DNA of 8,766 bases, taken from assembly GCA_964360605.1 (NCBI GenBank), contig CAYHXN010000023.1, positions 1-8,766 of the forward strand. Direction: 5' to 3'. Under the pieces are notes generated by a model, which had not been told where the DNA came from, searched no databases, and saw only the letters and a list, made by a program, of their open reading frames with translations. Below are positions 5,387 to 8,766 of the stretch, one piece after another (the first letter of the stretch is position 1; every line of letters begins with the position of its first letter). The translations under genes were made by a program, and so were the position numbers. The stretch comes from CAYHXN01 sp964360605. Its GTDB lineage: Bacteria; Patescibacteriota; Minisyncoccia; UBA6257; WO2-44-18.

Positions 5387-6178
5387 CTACTTAAGATAAC
5401 CTATTCTTCTGAGCCAATAAGAATTTTCCCATTCCCACAATTTTTTCGCCGCTAAAAACCCTTCAAAGTCTTCTTTCCAGTACGGCTCTTCTTTCGTTGC
5501 CACTACCCCTTTTAACTCGCCCCATTCGTGCTCGGATTCCGGGCAAATTGAAACAGCAGCGCGTTTTGGATAAGGTTTGCGAATTTTTTTGCGCCCGCCT
5601 TTTTCCCGCAAAGTAGAACTGCAAAGCAAACAGGTTTTAATCTGATCAATTCTTAAAATCCAGCGGGTTTGAGGGTCGGGGACCGCGGGATCTTTAATTA
5701 AGGCGTCCATATATGCCGAAGTCTGTAAATTATAATCCCGATAAAAATCCAGCGAGGTTTTAATATCCATTACGCCAAATTTTCCTTGAAAAAGTGCCAT
5801 CGTATCAATCGTTCCGGCATAGCCATGGTCTAAATTTAAAATCCGCCGCTCCACGTGCTCTGGGTCAACTTGCATATTATTGTGCTCAACAAAGTCCACA
5901 AAAGCGCTGACGGCTGGAGCAATTTGGGGATCAATCTCCGGATTTTGGCCAATCATCAGCTTTTCCACTGCTTCGTGAATCTTCGTTCCTTCCTCGGCGG
6001 ATTTTTTGGTCTGTTCTGTTGCCGCGGCAAAACTCGCCGCTTCGGCATAATAGCGATAAAGAGCGGGCTTGGCCTTTATCCCAATAATTTTTGTTACCCG
6101 CGGATACCAAAAACCATTAATAGTATACCCATTTTCTTCTTTGAATTGTTCTTCCGATTTAAAATCATAGAAAGACAT
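5387..6178 (-). CDS. PD-(D/E)XK nuclease of the RecB/Cas4-like family
   Basis: A 263-residue soluble protein with the ordered motifs of RecB-type exonuclease domains: H68 in GTKIHEAVEKLM, D125 in YAGTIDTMA, D138-x-K140 in GVMDIKTS (the D-x-K variant seen in RecB), and the QxxxY motif Q152-Y156 in LQTSAYMDAL. These residues bind metal and cut DNA in the family; the DNA substrate here is unknown. An insertion at about 181-224 breaks the last part of the fold and carries C183-x2-C186 and C212-x4-H217, which could bind zinc. Cas4 normally has four cysteines around an Fe-S cluster in other positions, and there are no cas genes, so a CRISPR role is not supported. The ATG lies six bases after the murC stop and has no Shine-Dalgarno, implying coupling to murC. 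The C-terminal codons are echoed by a fragment at 5307-5342. Confidence 0.82.
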   Translation of the reverse strand: MSFYDFKSEEQFKEENGYTINGFWYPRVTKIIGIKAKPALYRYYAEAASFAAATEQTKKSAEEGTKIHEAVEKLMIGQNPEIDPQIAPAVSAFVDFVEHNNMQVDPEHVERRILNLDHGYAGTIDTMALFQGKFGVMDIKTSLDFYRDYNLQTSAYMDALIKDPAVPDPQTRWILRIDQIKTCLLCSSTLREKGGRKKIRKPYPKRAAVSICPESEHEWGELKGVVATKEEPYWKEDFEGFLAAKKLWEWENSYWLRRIGYLK

Positions 6179-6184
6179 AGGAGA

Positions 6185-7465
6185 TTATGATAACAGTTGG
6201 TCTGTATAATCAACAATGTTTCCCGCGCCCATCATTACTGTTATAGAGTCATGAAGCATGAATCTTGAATCATGAATAGTTTTAATAATAATCTTTTTTA
6301 AATTTTTCGGGTTTTGTAAATAAACGGCGTCAATTTTTTCTGCTAATTTTTTAGCCAGACCGTCCTTAATTCCTAATTCCTGATTCCTAATTCCTCGTTC
6401 CCGTCCTGCCACCTTATAAGTAGGCAATATAAGGACCTTATCCGCCGCTTTAAATGCCCCTATAAACTCTTTAAAAAGCCGTTTAAGCCTTTCCTCTTGA
6501 TGAGGCTGAAAGACGCAAATAAGGGCGTTTTTAGGCCATTTTTGCCTAAAAGCGGCCAATGTTGCCTTAATTTCAGTCGGATGGTGGGCGTAATCGTCAT
6601 AAACCACAATTTTTGACATTTGGCCTTTGGATTTTGACATTAAAATTCCGCGATATTCCATCCTTCGCCAGGCGCCGGTGTATTTAGATAAGCCTCGGAG
6701 GATCGTGGGGTGAGGGATCCCTAAATGTTTCGCGATGGCATAGGCGCATGAAGCATTATGTAAATTATGGTCTCCGGGAACTTTTAAAACATTTTTAATG
6801 TTGGCAAGGATTTTTTTATCTTTTACCGCTGATACCACGACGCCACATTGTTTTTTAAAACGGGTGAAAGATTTTTTAACATTCGTGAAATTTTTATAAA
6901 AATCTAAATGCTCTTTATCAATATTAGTAATTACCGCGACGGCAGGGAAGTAATGCCAAAACGCCCCGCCAAATTCATCGGCTTCTAAGACAAGCCATTC
7001 AGAATTTCCTTTCCGGAAATTCTTATTTTTAAATTGTGGCAATTTTGTGCCAATAATTACCGTCGGATCAAAACCGGCTGCTATAAGAGTTAGCGCAACC
7101 ATGCCTGTCGTTGTGCTTTTCCCGTGCGCTCCGGCGATCGCAACAGTTTTATATTTTTTTGTGAGTTCGCCAACCGCTTCAGGGTAAGATTGGCAAGGGA
7201 TGCCCAATTTTTTTGCCTCTGCTAACTCCGGATTATCTCTTGTAATTGCTTGATTATAAATTATTTTTGTTATAGACCTATTCGTACGAATGTGCGAATA
7301 CTGATGACCGATAAAAATTTTGACCCCTTCTTTTTTAAGGGCGTTAGTAATCTCGGAAGGGGATATATCCGAACCGGATACTTGCCACCCCTCGGACAAA
7401 AAATACCGCGCCAAAGCGCTCATACCAATTCCGCCAATACCGATAAAGTGAACTATATTCCGCAT
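6185..7465 (-). CDS. murC: UDP-N-acetylmuramate--L-alanine ligase
   Basis: MurC joins L-alanine to UDP-N-acetylmuramate using ATP, the first amino-acid step of cytoplasmic peptidoglycan precursor synthesis. The 426 residues show the three Mur ligase domains: UDP-binding Rossmann motif HFIGIGGIGMSALARYF (6-22), ATP loop GAHGKSTTT (112-120; most MurC have GTHGKTTTT), LEADEFGGAFWHY and ITNIDKEHLDFY (160-190), GDHNLHNA (231-238), DDYAHHPTEI (290-299), FQPHQEERL (319-327), PTYKVAGRE (348-356) and MGAGNI (412-417). The chain is shorter than the E. coli enzyme (491 aa) but no core motif is missing. Three loops hold heptanucleotide-repeat inserts: residues about 276-285, 357-368 and 398-407. The gene has an extended -10 promoter almost touching the ATG and no Shine-Dalgarno. 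The nuclease gene follows after six bases. Confidence 0.96.
   Translation of the reverse strand: MRNIVHFIGIGGIGMSALARYFLSEGWQVSGSDISPSEITNALKKEGVKIFIGHQYSHIRTNRSITKIIYNQAITRDNPELAEAKKLGIPCQSYPEAVGELTKKYKTVAIAGAHGKSTTTGMVALTLIAAGFDPTVIIGTKLPQFKNKNFRKGNSEWLVLEADEFGGAFWHYFPAVAVITNIDKEHLDFYKNFTNVKKSFTRFKKQCGVVVSAVKDKKILANIKNVLKVPGDHNLHNASCAYAIAKHLGIPHPTILRGLSKYTGAWRRMEYRGILMSKSKGQMSKIVVYDDYAHHPTEIKATLAAFRQKWPKNALICVFQPHQEERLKRLFKEFIGAFKAADKVLILPTYKVAGRERGIRNQELGIKDGLAKKLAEKIDAVYLQNPKNLKKIIIKTIHDSRFMLHDSITVMMGAGNIVDYTDQLLS
6246..6280 (-). repeat. Heptanucleotide repeat in murC, unit ATGATTC
   Basis: On the plus strand 6246-6273 reads as four 7-nt units (GAGTCAT, GAAGCAT, GAATCTT, GAATCAT), with a fifth partial unit starting at 6274. 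It encodes HDSRFMLHDS (residues 398-407), a loop immediately before the strand leading to the conserved MGAGNI. The 28-nt block is not a multiple of three, yet the frame is kept. Confidence 0.75.
6368..6395 (-). repeat. Heptanucleotide repeat in murC, unit AGGAATT
   Basis: Four consecutive 7-nt units on the plus strand (AATTCCT, AATTCCT, GATTCCT, AATTCCT). It encodes most of RGIRNQELGIKD (residues 357-368), between the conserved PTYKVAGRE and the helix GLAKKLAEKI, where other MurC proteins have a variable loop. Confidence 0.82.
6611..6638 (-). repeat. Heptanucleotide repeat in murC, unit GTCAAAA
   Basis: Four 7-nt units on the plus strand (TTTTGAC, ATTTGGC, CTTTGGA, TTTTGAC). It encodes MSKSKGQMSK (residues 276-285), a hydrophilic bulge between WRRMEYRG and the conserved VVYDDYAHHPTE, where a short turn is normal. 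Units one and four are identical. Confidence 0.7.
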
Positions 7466-7473
7466 TTAAATCA

Positions 7474-7490
7474 AGTATATCAAAACTATA
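7474..7490 (-). promoter_or_regulatory. Extended -10 promoter(s) directly upstream of murC
   Basis: On the minus strand TGA-TATACT (7482-7474) is an extended -10 whose start of transcription would fall at about 7467-7465, on or within two bases of the murC ATG. A second extended -10, TGC-TATAGT (7493-7485), overlaps it and would give a leader of about 12 nt with no Shine-Dalgarno. Neither has a recognisable -35. A leaderless or very short-leader murC transcript is implied. The rest of the 145-nt gap (7491-7610) shows no gene. Confidence 0.55.
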
Positions 7491-7610
7491 GCAATACAGT
7501 TCTAATGCTAGGGAAGTGGGATTTTGAATTTAATATACTGACGCACAATATACCTTTTACGACAGTTATTTATTTAATATTCCTCCCCCGCCTAAAACCA
7601 AAAACCGGCA

Positions 7611-8363
7611 CTACTCTGTTAAAACTTCCGGCCCGTTTTCAGTAATCGCAACCGTATGTTCAAAATGCGCGGACAAACTTCCATCAACAGTTGCATAGCT
7701 GTCGTCTTTTAATTGAACAATTTGCGGTGAACCGACGCTAACCATAGGTTCAATCGCTAAAACCATTCCTGGCTCCAATTTAAGGCCTTTTCCTTTTTGG
7801 CCATCATTATAAACGCTGGGATCTTCGTGAAGTTCTTTACCAATCCCATGGCCCGTCAAACCCTGAACAACCTTGAATCCATGCTTCTTTACGTAGTCCT
7901 GGATAGCGAATCCTATATCTCCCAATGTTTTACCTGTTTTACACTGTTTAACAGCTAATTTTAAGGCGTTGCGGGTTGTTTCTATAAGTTTCACGGCTTC
8001 TGCTGAAATTTTACCTATCGGAACCGTCCAAGCGGCATCGGCGTAGTATCCTTCATAGCGAACACCGAAATCCAGTTTCAAAATATCACTGGATTTTAAT
8101 TTATATTGACCCGGAATGCCATGGACAATTACATCATTAATGGAAGCGCAAATAGAAGAAGGGTATGCTTTTTTTGCCCCATACGGCCGATAACCCAAAA
8201 AGGCCGGCTCGCCGCCGGCTTTTCTGATTAGGTCGCGCGCTAGAATATCTAAATCCTTTAACCGCGTTCCGTCTTTTGCCGCCGCGACTACTTCCTTGGC
8301 CACCGAAACAAGAATCTTTCCGGCAATACGCATTTTTTTAATTTCCTCCTGATTCTTGATCAT
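7611..8363 (-). CDS. map: Type I methionine aminopeptidase
   Basis: This cytosolic metalloenzyme removes the initiator methionine from new proteins. Taking the ATG at 8363, the protein has 250 residues, close to the usual type I length. All metal ligands and catalytic residues are present: H81 (VHGIPG), D98 (KLDFG), D109 (YYADAAWTV), H172 (GHGIGKELHEDP), H179, E205 (AIEPMV) and E235 (HFEHTV). The open frame continues 25 codons upstream to 8438, but that part lies in the adk gene and is not MAP-like, so the start MIKNQEEIKKMRIAGK is preferred. There is no Shine-Dalgarno; the ATG is only four bases past the adk stop, so translation is probably coupled. The adk-map order is the conserved end of the spc ribosomal operon in many bacteria. 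Confidence 0.95.
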   Translation of the reverse strand: MIKNQEEIKKMRIAGKILVSVAKEVVAAAKDGTRLKDLDILARDLIRKAGGEPAFLGYRPYGAKKAYPSSICASINDVIVHGIPGQYKLKSSDILKLDFGVRYEGYYADAAWTVPIGKISAEAVKLIETTRNALKLAVKQCKTGKTLGDIGFAIQDYVKKHGFKVVQGLTGHGIGKELHEDPSVYNDGQKGKGLKLEPGMVLAIEPMVSVGSPQIVQLKDDSYATVDGSLSAHFEHTVAITENGPEVLTE

Positions 8364-8367
8364 TATT

Positions 8368-8766
8368 TTATAAGTGTCGCAAAATATTCTGATAAACCTT
8401 GTACGGTTCTGGTTCTCCGTTGATCTCCTTAATTTCATATCCCCTCTTTTTAAGACCAGCCAGAATAGGAAAAGTTCTTTCCTTAAATTCTTTTAAGCGA
8501 ACTTTTATCACCTCCGGCTTATCTAAAGTTCGGGTGCGCAGTTTTCCGTCGCAAATCGGGCAATGGGTATGCTTATGAGTTACATCGGTGTACATTAATC
8601 CCGTTCCGCAAACAGAACAAAGCTTTCTATTGCTGTTTCGGAAAACCGAACTTTTAGGACTCACTTTTAAATAAAAAACTCGGATATTTTTCTTACCGTA
8701 AAGTTTTTCCAAAATTTCTATAAGACCGGTATTTTTCGCGTCGCCAAATGCTTCAAAAATAGTCCG
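8368..8766 (-). CDS. adk: Adenylate kinase, C-terminal 132 residues (5' end outside window)
   Basis: Adenylate kinase interconverts ATP, AMP and ADP. The frame is open from the window edge, so the roughly 80 N-terminal residues with the P-loop are missing. The first visible residues, RTIFEAFGDAKN, match the conserved DGFPRT region that binds AMP. The LID domain carries two CxxC pairs (C50, C53, C69, C72 counted from the first visible residue; CSVCG and CPICDG), the zinc-binding LID type. RTLDKPEVIKVRLKEF and TFPIL follow, as expected after the LID. The C-terminal part, EINGEPEPYKVYQNILRHL, is also typical. A TTG at 8712 is not the start, because adenylate kinase sequence continues upstream of it. 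The TAA at 8370-8368 is four bases before map. Confidence 0.9.
   Translation of the reverse strand, partial: RTIFEAFGDAKNTGLIEILEKLYGKKNIRVFYLKVSPKSSVFRNSNRKLCSVCGTGLMYTDVTHKHTHCPICDGKLRTRTLDKPEVIKVRLKEFKERTFPILAGLKKRGYEIKEINGEPEPYKVYQNILRHL

Noticed and set aside
5387..6178. Nuclease as a Cas4 of a CRISPR system
   Set aside because: No repeat-spacer array, cas1, cas2 or effector gene in the window, and the four-cysteine Fe-S pattern of Cas4 is absent.
8364..8438. A 25-residue N-terminal extension of methionine aminopeptidase
   Set aside because: It lies inside adk in another frame, contains no MAP homology, and the internal ATG at 8363 gives the expected length and N-terminus.
1..8766. Alternative genetic code with TGA read as glycine
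   Set aside because: TGA ends the 139-aa and 76-aa genes at sensible places with ATGA overlaps, and no conserved protein needs TGA read-through.

Overview
The window looks like a piece of a small-genome bacterium of the Candidate Phyla Radiation (Patescibacteria, Parcubacteria-like). This is an inference. It rests on a stand-alone VirD4/TraG-like ATPase with a small coiled-coil partner, shortened housekeeping enzymes (MurC about 426 aa), a mixture of Shine-Dalgarno, coupled and apparently leaderless starts, AT-rich DNA, and short repeats inserted inside a core gene. TGA acts as an ordinary stop codon (for example at 1177-1179 and 4850-4852), so the TGA-as-glycine code of Gracilibacteria/SR1 does not apply.

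Layout. 1-205 is the 3' end of ychF (+). It converges on a 134-aa hypothetical gene (-, 280-684), and hairpins for both directions lie between them. 685-759 is a divergent promoter region that drives the hypothetical gene leftward and, rightward, a two-gene operon: a 139-aa helical protein (760-1179) overlapping by 4 nt a 758-aa membrane-anchored VirD4/TraG-like ATPase (1176-3452). 3453-3741 is a convergent gap with no gene. It holds a 15-bp inverted repeat enclosing nested hairpins with terminator-like features on both strands. Then, all on the minus strand and read right to left: a pair of small overlapping hypothetical genes (5080-4850 and 4853-4659) followed by a ten-helix EamA/DMT transporter (4629-3742).

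5081-5386 has no gene. It holds a promoter candidate for the small pair, a second large inverted-repeat element (5150-5286), a fragment resembling the 3' end of the neighbouring nuclease gene (5307-5342) and a REP-like palindrome (5343-5361). To its right, on the minus strand, lie a PD-(D/E)XK nuclease of the RecB/Cas4 type (5387-6178), murC (6185-7465), a 145-nt gap with the murC promoter, methionine aminopeptidase map (7611-8363), and the 3' part of adenylate kinase adk (8368 to the edge). The adk-map pair, 4 nt apart, is the usual tail of the ribosomal-protein spc operon; murC makes the UDP-MurNAc-L-alanine precursor of peptidoglycan.

Most unusual features: (i) murC carries three different tandem repeats, all with a 7-nt period and four units each, in three separate surface-loop positions; (ii) two unrelated 137-147 bp elements share one architecture, long terminal inverted repeats around nested hairpins; (iii) a copy of the nuclease C-terminal codons, diverged mostly at synonymous or conservative positions, lies between a REP-like palindrome and the second element; (iv) two promoters place the start codon at or within a few nucleotides of the predicted transcription start; (v) stop codons repeatedly sit within or against terminator-like hairpins. 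No CRISPR array, tRNA, rRNA or complete transposase was seen.
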